A DNA stretch of 64,000 nucleotides from the NCBI GenBank assembly GCA_035633215.1, contig DASQFI010000064.1, positions 1-64,000 on the forward strand, given 5' to 3'. Position numbers and translations under genes: made by a program. This DNA comes from DASQFI01 sp035633215. Lineage in GTDB: Bacteria > Acidobacteriota > Vicinamibacteria > Vicinamibacterales > SCN-69-37. Under the pieces are notes generated by a model. That model was not told the DNA's origin, did not search any database, and saw only the letters and a list, made by a program, of their open reading frames with translations. Below are positions 7,370 to 16,613 of the stretch, in pieces. The stretch's first letter is position 1. Every line of letters starts with the position of its first letter.

Positions 7370-9434
7370 GTGCGCTCGCTCCTGCCCGGCGCTGCCCTCC
7401 TCTGGCTGGTCGCGCTGTCCCAAAGCCCCGGACAGACCGTCCCGTGGCCAGTGAACGGCGGCCCCGACAACATCCGCTACTCGCCGCTCGATCAGATCAA
7501 CCGTACGAACGTCGCCCGCCTCGAGGTCGCGTGGACGTACGACTCGCGCGACGCGTTCCGCGCCTCCGAAATGCAGAGCAACCCCATCATCGTCGACGGC
7601 GTGCTCTACGCGACGACGCCAACGCTGAAGGTCGTGGCGATCGACGCTGGTTCCGGTCGGGAGATCTGGAAGTTCGACCCGAGCGGCGGCGCGACGACCT
7701 CGCCGAGATTTCGGCATCGAGGCGTCACCGTGCACCGGGATCGCGTCTTCGTCAGTTATCGCAGTTTCCTCTACGCGCTCGCCCGAAAGACCGGCGAGCC
7801 GATCTCGTCGTTCGGCACCAAAGGACGGATCGATCTGCGCGAGGGGCTCGACCAGCCGGCGGAGCGGCTGAGCGTGAGCGCGAGCACGCCGGGCTCGATC
7901 TTCGAAGACATGATCATCATGGGCAGCTCGGTCCCGGAGACGCTGCCAGGATCGCCCGGTCACATCCGCGCGTTCGACGTGAACACCGGCATAAATCCGG
8001 TGGATCTTCCACACGATCCCGAAGCCGGGCGAATTCGGCTACGAGACGTGGCCGAAGGACGCCCATCACCTGTCGGGCGGCGCCAACGCGTGGGCCGGCG
8101 TGACGGTCGACACGACACTCGGGATGGTGTTCGCGGCCACGGGATCGGCCTCCTTTGATTTCTACGGCGTGACGCGCCACGGCGACAATTTGTTCGCCAA
8201 TTGCGTGCTGGCGCTCGACGCGCGCACCGGCCGTCGCGTCTGGCACTTCCAGGGCATCAAGCACGACGTGTGGGATTGGGATTTTCCGGCCGCGCCGAGC
8301 CTCGTCACGGTGCGGCGCAGCGGACGCACCGTCGAGGCCGTCGCGCAGATCACCAAGCAGGGTTACGTGTTCGTGCTCGATCGGCGCACGGGCGCGCCGC
8401 TGTTCCCCATCGAGATGCGCAGCGTGCCGGCATCGCGGGTGGACGGCGAACAGCTCGCGCCTCGTCAGCCCTATCCGACACTGCCGCCTCCGTTTGCCCG
8501 GCAGGGCCTGACCGAAGCCATGCTGACGACGCGCACGCCCGAGGCGCACGCGGACGTGGTGGCGAGATTTCGAAAGTACCGGACGGGGTTTTTCGAGCCG
8601 CCGTCGCTCGAAGGGACGATCGTATTTCCCGGGTTCGATGGCGGCGCCGAATGGGGCGGCGCGGCGTTCGATCCGGAGACCGCCCTGCTCTATGTGAATT
8701 CGAACGAGCAGCCCTGGATCATCAAACTGATCGCGAACAATGACACGGCGCTCTACAACAGCAAGTGCGCAACCTGCCATCGAGAGGACAAAAAGGGCGG
8801 CGCGACCGGTCCGTCGCTCGAACAGGTGGCCACGAAGTACTCGCGCGACGAGCTCGCGACGTTGATCCGACAGGGCACCGGCCGCATGCCCGGTTTCCCA
8901 GATCTGGGGGCTCGGAACATCACTGACCTCGTCGAGTACCTGATGACGGGGAAGGACAAGGCGATCGATCCGGCCATCGCGAACGACCCGAGCCGGCTGA
9001 AGTATCGGAGCGACGGCGAATCGATCTTTCTCGATCCGGACGGCTACCCGGCGATCACACCGCCCTGGGGCACGCTGAACGCCATTGACCTCGATACCGG
9101 CGCCATTCGCTGGAAGATCCCGTTCGGCGAGTACCCCGAGCTCGCGGCCAAGGGCCTGACGAACACTGGCAGCGACAACTACGGCGGCCCACTCGTCACA
9201 GCCGGCGGACTGGTCTTCATCGGCGCCACCAACTTCGACAAGAAGTTTCGCGCCTACGACAAGATGACCGGAACGCTGCTCTGGGAGACGACGCTGCCCG
9301 CGGCTGGCAACGCGACGCCGGCGGTCTACCTGCTCAACGGGCGACAGTACATCGTCATTGCCTGCGGGGGCGGCAAGAATGGCGCGCCGTCCGGCAGCGC
9401 CATCGTCGCGTTTGCGCTGCCGAATGCGCGTTGA
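7370..9434 (+). pseudogene. PQQ-dependent dehydrogenase with embedded cytochrome c domain, single frameshift
   Basis: A quinoprotein of the membrane/periplasmic glucose or alcohol dehydrogenase type. It begins at a GTG with a signal peptide, then GGPDNIRYSPLDQINRTNV and propeller repeats (WTYDSRDA, IDAGSGREIWKFDP). At about 7992 one extra T breaks the frame: removing it joins VNTGK-RW to IFHTIPKPGEFGYETWPKDA and the gene then runs intact to TGA at 9434. Further propeller motifs follow (ARTGRRVWHFQGIKHDVWDW) and an inserted cytochrome c with CATCH near 8765-8779 and a distal Met (GRMPGFPDLG). Such enzymes oxidise sugars or alcohols in the periplasm and pass electrons through the haem. Either a recent mutation or an assembly error. 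Confidence 0.8.
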
Positions 9435-9446
9435 ACCCAGCCGCGG

Positions 9447-9953
9447 CTATCGCTGCTTGACGCGCGCTTCGAGCAGCTTGACCATTTCGGCAATCCGCTC
9501 CGCCCGAATCGCCGGACTTCGCTTCGTCGCGTCAATCCAGCGCAGGTACCCCTTCCGATAGAACTGCGCGAGCGAGTCGAAGAACGCGCCGGCTTCCGGC
9601 GAAGCCTCGAACGCCGCGACGACGTCTGACGCGAGATCATCGCGTTGCGGACCCTCGGGAATCAGAACAACGGTGACCTGGTCGCCGACCTCGATCCCAC
9701 AACCGCGTCGCCACGCAGGTCCGATTGAAAACACGTGGCCGTCGCGGACGCGTTCGATCACCGCTCTGACGCCGCCGCCGTTCATGGTGCCGGCGACATG
9801 ATGCTGCGGTTTCGGCCCCCACACGTCGTCCGGGTCGAAGGGGACGGGAACGACCACCCGCTTCCTGCTGTCCGTCGCCACCACGGCCGTGAATTTCTCG
9901 GCGCGGGTGGGGATCGAGCTGCGAGACGACTCTTTCGCTGGCTGCCTGGCCAT
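9447..9953 (-). CDS. DUF1905/YdeI-OmpD-associated family protein
   Basis: 168 residues from the ATG at 9953 (the frame is open further upstream but without similarity). Residues 15-95 form a small beta domain of the DUF1905 type (KFTAVVATDSRKRVVVPVPF, VGDQVTVVLIPEGPQR). The C-terminal third is the helical YdeI/bacteriocin-protection motif (FFDSLAQFYRKGYLRWI, ATKRSPAIRAERIAEMVKLL). Members are small soluble proteins of unclear function, linked in some bacteria to stress resistance. It lies 17 bases after the PagL-like gene on the same strand, so they may be cotranscribed. Confidence 0.8.
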   Translation of the reverse strand: MARQPAKESSRSSIPTRAEKFTAVVATDSRKRVVVPVPFDPDDVWGPKPQHHVAGTMNGGGVRAVIERVRDGHVFSIGPAWRRGCGIEVGDQVTVVLIPEGPQRDDLASDVVAAFEASPEAGAFFDSLAQFYRKGYLRWIDATKRSPAIRAERIAEMVKLLEARVKQR

Positions 9954-9970
9954 GACCGGAAGATGACCTC

Positions 9971-10573
9971 CTACCCACCCGACCGGACGAACCATTCCAC
10001 TCCGACGATGACGATGAACGCGTTGAGACCGAGATTCTGGCCCGACGTGCCGGCATTCGAGATGTGGTGGTTCCGGATCTCGACCCGCCAGGAGGGATTC
10101 CCACGCGGGCGCATGCGGATGCCGACGCCATAGTACAGCTGGCCATTGAAAACTCTGTCGATCTCGGGAACGTCGAGCGAGGTCCACAGGAATCCGGCGC
10201 CGCCGGACACGAACGGCAGCACGCGCCCTTGGTCGCGCAGGTGATAACGGACACCAAGTCCGGCCAGGCCAACCGTGATTGCGGGTCCGGCACGGTCGTA
10301 GACGAAGAGCGTCGCTTCGCCAACCACCTCAGCGCGCTTGAGGACGAACCAACCCAGCGCCGGATGGAGGGCGACAAACGTCGCGTCCGTGCGCGTCTTG
10401 CCATAGCCCGGAACGCCGAAGCGCCACGCAGTGCCCCAGCCAGCGGCAAGCGAACGCGTTCTGTGGCCCCGGTCAACCGGGCCGTCCTGGGCGAGCACGG
10501 GAGGCGGCGCGGCGACAATCAATGACAGGGCCAGACCGACTCCCGCGGTCACATTCCAAGCACGCCTTCGCAC
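9971..10573 (-). CDS. PagL-like acyloxyacyl hydrolase (lipid A 3-O-deacylase family)
   Basis: 200 residues taking the GTG at 10573, which gives a clean signal peptide (basic RRRAW, then TAGVGLALSLIVAA, cleavage near VLAQ); an ATG at 10660 would add 29 unlikely residues. The mature chain is a small barrel. Near the C-terminus it reads WRVEIRNHHISNAGTSGQN, the conserved His-x-Ser-Asn-Ala-Gly region of PagL, whose His and Ser form the active site removing the 3-position acyl chain of lipid A at the outer membrane. Many bacterial homologues of this group are not proven to act on lipid A, so the activity is inferred. Confidence 0.75.
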   Translation of the reverse strand: MRRRAWNVTAGVGLALSLIVAAPPPVLAQDGPVDRGHRTRSLAAGWGTAWRFGVPGYGKTRTDATFVALHPALGWFVLKRAEVVGEATLFVYDRAGPAITVGLAGLGVRYHLRDQGRVLPFVSGGAGFLWTSLDVPEIDRVFNGQLYYGVGIRMRPRGNPSWRVEIRNHHISNAGTSGQNLGLNAFIVIVGVEWFVRSGG

Positions 10574-10670
10574 CAGTCGTCGCCTTGCGTTGTCCTTACA
10601 GTGATTCACTTGCCAAGACCAGCCACTGTACCGCGATCTCACCGGGGACGGATCCACCAACCATATGTGT

Positions 10671-10680
10671 CGACCGGTCG
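10671..10680. promoter_or_regulatory. Palindrome upstream of the first PadR gene
   Basis: CGACCGGTCG is a perfect 10-bp palindrome 35 bases before the PadR start. It could be an operator of the autoregulated PadR gene, but a palindrome this short is expected now and then by chance in GC-rich DNA. Confidence 0.25.
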
Positions 10681-10715
10681 TCTAAGCTCCCCATAGAACT
10701 TCAAGGGGAGTCAGA

Positions 10716-11063
10716 ATGAGACGCCGGCCGAACACGCGGGACGGGGATCTGCTTGGCGGCACGCTCGACATGCTGATCTTGCAGACGCTCAAGACTGGAC
10801 CGGCCCATGGGTTCGCGATCGCGCAGAGCGTCGCCCATCGATCCGATGAGGTGTTGCTCGTCGAGGAAGGGTCGCTCTATCCCGCCCTCCATCGTCTCGA
10901 GGACCGCGGTTGGATCAGCGCCAGGTGGGGAGTTTCGGAGAATAACCGGCGCGCGAAGTTCTACACGATCACAGGCAGGGGACGGAAACAGCTCGCCGCC
11001 GAAGCCACACGGTGGATACAGCTCGCGACGGCGGTCGCACGCGTCATGGAGCCGGGCTCGTGA
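10716..11063 (+). CDS. PadR-family transcriptional regulator (module 1)
   Basis: 115 residues, preceded by AAGGGGAG at a good distance. The PadR winged helix is clear: LLGGTLDMLILQTLKTGPAH, GFAIAQSV, the VEEGSLYPALHRLEDRGWI recognition and wing region, then KFYTITGRGRKQL. It is a short (subfamily 2) PadR with one C-terminal helix for dimerisation. Its stop overlaps the GTG of the permease gene by four bases (GTGA), the standard acidobacterial PadR-ADOP arrangement, so it most likely represses this two-gene operon in response to an unknown signal. Confidence 0.9.
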   Translation: MRRRPNTRDGDLLGGTLDMLILQTLKTGPAHGFAIAQSVAHRSDEVLLVEEGSLYPALHRLEDRGWISARWGVSENNRRAKFYTITGRGRKQLAAEATRWIQLATAVARVMEPGS

Positions 11064-13681
11064 AATGGGTCAGGCGATCGGCGCTGGACCGCGAACGCGA
11101 CGAGGAGATCGCGGCGCACCTGGCCGAGGCGATCGATCACTACAAGGCACAGGGCATGAGCGAGACGGACGCGATCCGGACCGCTCGCCTGCGCTTCGGC
11201 AATCCCCGCGCGTACCGGGAGAAGGTGGACGACATGAATCGGCTGCCCGTCGTCGATGTGCTGGCCCGGGATTTACGCTACGCCCTGCGACGGCTGCGCC
11301 AGGCGCCTGCGTTCAATGCGACCGTCATTGTCACGCTCGCGCTCGTGATTGGCGCCACGAGTGCGGTTTTCAGTCTCGCCGACGCCATTCTGCTGCGTCC
11401 GCTGCCGCTGCCCGAACCCCATCGCCTGGCGGTCGTCAGCTTCAAGCGCGTGTCGGCGGCCGGTGAGTTCGTCGGGCCGTCGGTCGACGGCGCGATGTGG
11501 GCTGCCGTGCGGGACCATGCGACCTTGATCGATTCTGCAGTCTCGATCTGGGGCTCCCCGAGCGTCAGCCTCATCGTGGCTGGAAGTCCCTCGTTCGTAC
11601 GGACCCAGCAAATTGGCGACGGGTATTTCCGCGTCCTGGGCGTTGCGCCGATCCTCGGCCGTGAGTTCTCGAGTGAAGAAGCGCGTCCGGGCGGTCCGCC
11701 CGTGGCCATTCTGTCGTTTGAATTCTGGCAGCGCGTCTTCCAGGGTCGCGCCGACGCGATTGGGCAGCCGGTCCTCCTCCGCGGCGAGCCGTTCACGGTC
11801 GTCGGCGTGATGCCCGAGGGCTTCGAGGGCCTCGCCGAGTCCGCGGTGTGGACGCCGCTGAGAGGCGCCGGTCAGGGTCTCAACTACATGGTGGTGGCGC
11901 GCGCGCGAGAGGGCGTGACGTTCGAGCAGGCGAACGCCGAACTCGCCGCGCTCAGAGAAACGCCGTTCGCGATGCTGCGGCCAAACGCCACGACGAAACG
12001 AAGTCTGGTCCTGACGCCGTTGCAGGACGCCCTCGTCGCCACGGTGCGGCAGCCGCTCGTCATGCTCGGCTGGGCGGTCGCCGCCGTGCTCCTCATCGCG
12101 TGCGTCAATATCGCCGCGCTGCTGATGGCTCGCAGCGTGAGCCGGTCCAAGGAAGTGGCGACGCGCATGGCGCTGGGCGGCAGTCGCATCGCGGTCGTGC
12201 GGCAGCTGATGATCGAAAGCCTCGTCGTCGCCCTCATTGGCGGCGCGGCTGGCGTATTGGTCGCGTTTGCCGGACTTGAAGCGCTCAAGGCGATCGGCGA
12301 GACGACATTCTCGCAGTGGGCGCGCGTCACGCTCGATGCCAGGACCATTGCCGTCAGTCTGGGCCTGTCCGGCCTCACCAGCGTCCTGTTCGGACTGCTG
12401 CCGGCATGGCAGACGAGCCGCATCGACGTTCAGGCCGCGCTCGCCGGGGGCGGCTCGAGATCGATCGCCGGCGGGTCGAGTCACGTGCTGCGGCGGCTGC
12501 TCGTCGGCGCCGAAGTGGCCCTGGGCGTCGTGATGCTGGTCGGCGGCGGGCTGCTGCTTCGCCAGTTCATGTTTCTGCAGTCGCTCGATCCAGGTTTCAC
12601 CCCCGACCGCCTCTACTCGATAAGCACGTCGCTGCAGGATGCGCGCTATCGCGACCCGGCCGTGATCAATCAGTTGTTCTCGTCGTCGATCGAGCGCTTA
12701 CACCACACGCCGGGCATCGAGGCGGCTGCCGTGTCGCAGGGCCTGCCCTATCAACGTTTGCTCAACGTCGTGTTCCGCGTCGAGGGACGGCCGGACGACG
12801 ATGCGCAGCCACCGATTGCGAACGTCGCATACATCACTCCGGGGTTTTTTCAGACGTTCGGCATTGCCTTCAAGGAAGGACGCGCGATTGACGACCGCGA
12901 TCGCGTCAACATGCCATCCGTCGCCGTCGTCAACGAGACCTTCAGGCAGATCTATTTCAAAGGCGAGGCGGCCATTGGACGCCGGATCCGATACGCCAAC
13001 CTGACAATGGAAGTGGTCGGGGTCAGCCGCGACGTGCAGCAGTTCGCCGGAGGCTTCACGCTGCCGCAGATGCGACGGGGGCCGATTGTCACGTCCCCGA
13101 CCGTGTACCTGCCCGCGGCGCAATTAGACCGCGGCCTGCTCACGGCGTTTTCCCCTGTCTGGACGGTTCGCGCCCGTTCCGCCGCGGATGCCGCGGCCGC
13201 GCTCACGGCCGCGATCACCGCGGCCGACCCGCTGCTCCCGCTGGGGCCGCTGCGCGCGATGGAACAGGTCATCGGCGAGTCGATGGCTCAGCCGCGACTG
13301 CTGATGCTGCTCGTCGGCACGCTGGCGGTCGCGGCGCTGCTCCTCTCGGCGATCGGCCTTCACGGTCTGATCACCCACATCGTGTCTGAGCGCACGCGTG
13401 AGTTCGGCATTCGCCTGGCGCTCGGCGCACCGACCGGGAAGATTGTCCGCGCGGTCGTTCAGTCCGGCGTCGCGCTTGCGGCGATTGGCGCGCTGGTCGG
13501 CGTCGGTCTCTCATTCCCGGCGTCGTCGCTCGTGGCGGCGTCGGTCCCGAACTTGAGCACGCGCGATCTGCCGACGTATCTCAGTGTGGCGGTCTTGCTG
13601 GTGATCGTCGCGCTGGTCTCGAGTCTGTTCCCGACGCTGCGCATCGCGCGTCTCGATCCAGTGAAAATCTTGCGCGAGTGA
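11060..13681 (+). CDS. ABC transporter permease, ADOP type (MacB/FtsX family)
   Basis: 873 residues from a GTG coupled to the PadR stop. An N-terminal cytosolic segment (DRERDEEIAAHLAEAIDHY, RLRFGNPRAYREKV) is typical of acidobacterial duplicated orphan permeases. Two MacB-type halves follow, each with a first helix (FNATVIVTLALVIGATSAVF), a large periplasmic domain and a three-helix FtsX domain (LLIACVNIAALLMARSVSRS, EVATRMALGGSR; second half SERTREFGIRLALGAPTGK). It ends in RLDPVKILRE, the usual tail. These lack their own ATPase and probably work as mechanotransmission proteins for export or envelope tasks. Substrate unknown. Confidence 0.9.
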   Translation: MKWVRRSALDRERDEEIAAHLAEAIDHYKAQGMSETDAIRTARLRFGNPRAYREKVDDMNRLPVVDVLARDLRYALRRLRQAPAFNATVIVTLALVIGATSAVFSLADAILLRPLPLPEPHRLAVVSFKRVSAAGEFVGPSVDGAMWAAVRDHATLIDSAVSIWGSPSVSLIVAGSPSFVRTQQIGDGYFRVLGVAPILGREFSSEEARPGGPPVAILSFEFWQRVFQGRADAIGQPVLLRGEPFTVVGVMPEGFEGLAESAVWTPLRGAGQGLNYMVVARAREGVTFEQANAELAALRETPFAMLRPNATTKRSLVLTPLQDALVATVRQPLVMLGWAVAAVLLIACVNIAALLMARSVSRSKEVATRMALGGSRIAVVRQLMIESLVVALIGGAAGVLVAFAGLEALKAIGETTFSQWARVTLDARTIAVSLGLSGLTSVLFGLLPAWQTSRIDVQAALAGGGSRSIAGGSSHVLRRLLVGAEVALGVVMLVGGGLLLRQFMFLQSLDPGFTPDRLYSISTSLQDARYRDPAVINQLFSSSIERLHHTPGIEAAAVSQGLPYQRLLNVVFRVEGRPDDDAQPPIANVAYITPGFFQTFGIAFKEGRAIDDRDRVNMPSVAVVNETFRQIYFKGEAAIGRRIRYANLTMEVVGVSRDVQQFAGGFTLPQMRRGPIVTSPTVYLPAAQLDRGLLTAFSPVWTVRARSAADAAAALTAAITAADPLLPLGPLRAMEQVIGESMAQPRLLMLLVGTLAVAALLLSAIGLHGLITHIVSERTREFGIRLALGAPTGKIVRAVVQSGVALAAIGALVGVGLSFPASSLVAASVPNLSTRDLPTYLSVAVLLVIVALVSSLFPTLRIARLDPVKILRE

Positions 13682-13792
13682 CCGTGCCGTCCGCGCGGGC
13701 AATGGGAAGCCATCGACCAACTTCGGCGCGCGCGATGAGACATCGGTTCGCGCGGCAGCCGCATCGTCGTTGCGGCCGACTGCGAACCGGAC

Positions 13793-16198
13793 CTACTCTG
13801 TCCGCAACGCCCGCAGCGGATCGACCGACGACGCTCGCAGCGCCGGCACGAGACTCGCGAGTGCCCCGGCAAGGAGCAACGTCACGGCCGTCGTCACGTG
13901 CACGACAGGATCGGCGGCCGAAGTCGTGGAAAGAAGCGCGGTCATCTGCGTGCCGAGGAACCACCCCGGCCAAAGTCCGAGCACGATGCCAACGCCGACG
14001 CGCCAGACACCCTGCCAGAGCACCATGCGCAGGACGCCACGGCGGCTCGCGCCGAGCGCCATGCGGACGCCAATCTCGTGCGTGCGCCGCCGCACCGTGA
14101 ACGCCATCACGCCGTAGAGGCCGGCGGCGGCGAGGACAAGCGCGGCCGCGCCGAAGGTGAGAAAGAGCCCGCCGAAGAGTCGAAACGCCCAGCCGCGCCG
14201 CCAGAATTCTCCCGCGAGCGAGTTGGGGTTCGTCATCGGGGTCTCGGCGTTCACTGCCGACAGCGCGGATCGAATCCCTGGCGTCAGGGCCACCGGATCG
14301 TTGCCGGTGCGGGCCAGAATGGTCACCGATCGCTGGGAGGCCTGCGCGAGCGGCAGGTAGACCGTCTCGACGATCTGGCCCGGCTGCGTGACCTGGGCGA
14401 GGCTCGGCACGATCCCAACGACCGTGAGCCACGGGGCCTTGTCGTCGTCAAAACGAATCCGGCGTCCGAGCGCCGGGCCGTCGGCAAAATGTCGCGCGAC
14501 GAATGCTTCGTCCACGATCGCCACCCGTTCCGCGCTCGCGGTATCGCCCGGTGTAAACAGGCGGCCGTGTCGCACCGAGACGCCGAGGACATCGAAGTAC
14601 CCCGGCGTGGCGGCGATCTGCGCCGCGCGCGGCCGGTCCTCCGGCTTCGCGTAGCTCTTGCCTTCGAGGCTGAACGGCGGTGAAAAGCCGGTACCCGGCA
14701 GGCCGTTCGCCAGCGCGGCGCGGCGGACGCCGGGCACGCGCGCGAGTCCCTCTTCGAACTGCTCCATCGCGCGGATCACCGCCGGCATGTCCGCATGCGT
14801 GCGCGTGTCGAACGTCGTCTGCGCGAAGAACACGTCGTTCGTTGCGAACGCGTAGTCGAGCCGGCTCGTCGTCAGGATGCTCCGAATCATGAGCCCCGAG
14901 ACGACGAGCAGAATGCACGAGACGGCCACTTCGACGATAACGAGCCAGCGCCCGAACCGTCCCATGCGCAGACTCGTCGCGCCACGCGTGTCGTCTCTCA
15001 GCACCGCCTGGACGTCGGCGCGCGCGACGCGGAGACCAGGCACGATGCTCGAGACGAGCGCCGCCGCCACGGTGATGGCCGTCACGAACGCCAGGACCGT
15101 CAAATCCAGGCGCACGTCGATCCAGAATGGCGGCTGCGTGTCGGCAATCGCCCCCATGAAATACGTCACGCCGTACTGCGCCACGCCCAGGCCGAGCGTG
15201 GCGCCAACCGCGGCAAGCACGAGTCCCTCGGCGATCGACAGGCGAAGGATTCGCCATCGCCCGGACCCGAGCGCGGTGCGGATGGCGAACTCTTTCGCGC
15301 GCTCGGCCGCGCGCGCCAACTGCAGGTTCGTCACGTTCACGCACGCGATGAGCATCACGCCCATCACCGCCGCCAGCATCGCGTAGAACGTGTTCTTGAT
15401 TCGCGCCGGGACGGACTCCTCGATGAATGGCGAGACGCGCGCGATCGTGTCCTTGTTTTCGGGATGGGCGGCGGCCAACTGGCTCGCGATCGCCGCCATC
15501 TCGCCTTTCGCGCGGTCGATCGTGATGCCGTCACGGAGCCTGCCGATCACCTGAAAGCGGTCACCCTCGCCGCGTTTGACCGGCAGCGTGACGGCGGCCG
15601 GCAGCCAGATTTCGTGCGCTTCCGGAAAGCCGAACTTCGGTGGCAGGACGCCGATGATCGTCGTCGGATTGCCGTTGAGCCGCACCGCGAGTCCCGCGAT
15701 GTTCGGGTCGCCCTTGAAGCGCCCCTGCCAGACGCGATGTCCGATCAGCGCGACAGCAGGCGCCCCGGGCGAGGCGTCCGCCTCCGAGAAATCGCGTCCG
15801 ACGATGGGCGCGACCCGAAGGACCGAGAGCGTGTTCGGCGTCATCCGCAGGCCGCGAAGCCGCTCCGGAAAGCCGGCGTCAGTCGCGATCGTGACGTTCT
15901 GTCCGAAATATCCGGCGAGCGACTCGAAGACTTTCTGTTGCGCTCGCCAGTCCAGAAAGTCGTGCACCGGCGCGTTGTCGCGGCGGTCGGGCTGCTTCAC
16001 GGTCGCGCGCGCGACGTACATGATGCGGTCGCTCTCCGGGAACGGCAGCCCGCGCAGGATCACGCCCTCGACGATCGAGAACATCGTCGTCGTGAGGCCG
16101 ATGCCAAGCGCGAGCGCGATGATCGCGATCGCCGACGTGCCCGGTCGCTTGACGATCATTCGTGCGCCGTAGCGCAGGTCGTGCAGCCATTCGCGCAT
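13793..16198 (-). CDS. ABC transporter permease, ADOP type without the N-terminal cytosolic domain
   Basis: 801 residues from an ATG at 16198. It starts directly at the first membrane region (LRYGARMIVKRPGTSAIAII, ALALGIGLTTTMFSIVEG), has a MacB-like periplasmic domain, FtsX helices (MLIACVNVTNLQLARAAERA, EFAIRTALGSGRWRI), and a second half ending with EIGVRMALGASRRG and VDPLRALRTE. Two complete halves are present, so the length is normal. Unlike the other copies here it has no PadR partner and stands alone, facing the module 1 permease tail to tail. Function as for other orphan MacB-type permeases, substrate unknown. Confidence 0.9.
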   Translation of the reverse strand: MREWLHDLRYGARMIVKRPGTSAIAIIALALGIGLTTTMFSIVEGVILRGLPFPESDRIMYVARATVKQPDRRDNAPVHDFLDWRAQQKVFESLAGYFGQNVTIATDAGFPERLRGLRMTPNTLSVLRVAPIVGRDFSEADASPGAPAVALIGHRVWQGRFKGDPNIAGLAVRLNGNPTTIIGVLPPKFGFPEAHEIWLPAAVTLPVKRGEGDRFQVIGRLRDGITIDRAKGEMAAIASQLAAAHPENKDTIARVSPFIEESVPARIKNTFYAMLAAVMGVMLIACVNVTNLQLARAAERAKEFAIRTALGSGRWRILRLSIAEGLVLAAVGATLGLGVAQYGVTYFMGAIADTQPPFWIDVRLDLTVLAFVTAITVAAALVSSIVPGLRVARADVQAVLRDDTRGATSLRMGRFGRWLVIVEVAVSCILLVVSGLMIRSILTTSRLDYAFATNDVFFAQTTFDTRTHADMPAVIRAMEQFEEGLARVPGVRRAALANGLPGTGFSPPFSLEGKSYAKPEDRPRAAQIAATPGYFDVLGVSVRHGRLFTPGDTASAERVAIVDEAFVARHFADGPALGRRIRFDDDKAPWLTVVGIVPSLAQVTQPGQIVETVYLPLAQASQRSVTILARTGNDPVALTPGIRSALSAVNAETPMTNPNSLAGEFWRRGWAFRLFGGLFLTFGAAALVLAAAGLYGVMAFTVRRRTHEIGVRMALGASRRGVLRMVLWQGVWRVGVGIVLGLWPGWFLGTQMTALLSTTSAADPVVHVTTAVTLLLAGALASLVPALRASSVDPLRALRTE

Positions 16199-16326
16199 GT
16201 GCGGCTCCGAGACGACGTGAGGAGAGACACCGGCTGCGGCGGGTCGGGTCCGCGCCGGCCCTGACGGCTTCAGACGCTAATACGTGGATGGGCCCCGAAA
16301 GGTTAATGGCGTTGGCGGCTGGCCCC

Positions 16327-16569
16327 TCAGCGGGCGCGATCGACGTGTCGAAGCGCGTAGAGACCGATCCCGATCCAGACGATGTTGACGACGGCCGATG
16401 GGATCGCGCCGTTCCAGGCGCTGTTGATGACCAGTCCCACCGCGCCGGCGATGTTCAGGCCCTGGTACGCCCACGATTGAGCGCGCACACGATTGGTGGA
16501 GACGAGCGCGTACGCCGCGAGGACGAGCACCGCGCCCGCCCATCCGACAATGTCGATGACTACAGTCAT
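16327..16569 (-). CDS. Small three-helix membrane protein (CBU_0592-like)
   Basis: 80 residues from the ATG at 16569; a GTG five codons upstream is possible. Three hydrophobic segments: IVGWAGAVLVLAAYALVS, then YQGLNIAGAVGLVINSAWN, then AVVNIVWIGIGLYALR. The pattern G-W-x-G..L-x-L-x-AY..., a central LN-x-x-GA and a final IW-x-x-I-x-L matches the CBU_0592-like domain, a widespread small membrane protein of unknown role. Its start lies 45 bases from the divergent DUF418 gene, so they share a promoter region. Confidence 0.7.
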   Translation of the reverse strand: MTVVIDIVGWAGAVLVLAAYALVSTNRVRAQSWAYQGLNIAGAVGLVINSAWNGAIPSAVVNIVWIGIGLYALRHVDRAR

Positions 16570-16613
16570 AAGGCTGTTTGACACAGTGTTGCGGCGGGCG
16601 TAGCGTCCGGCGT

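Noticed and set aside
14795..16264. A 489-codon frame antisense to the solo ADOP permease
   Set aside because: Low-complexity Arg/Asp/His composition and no start signal; shadow of the permease.
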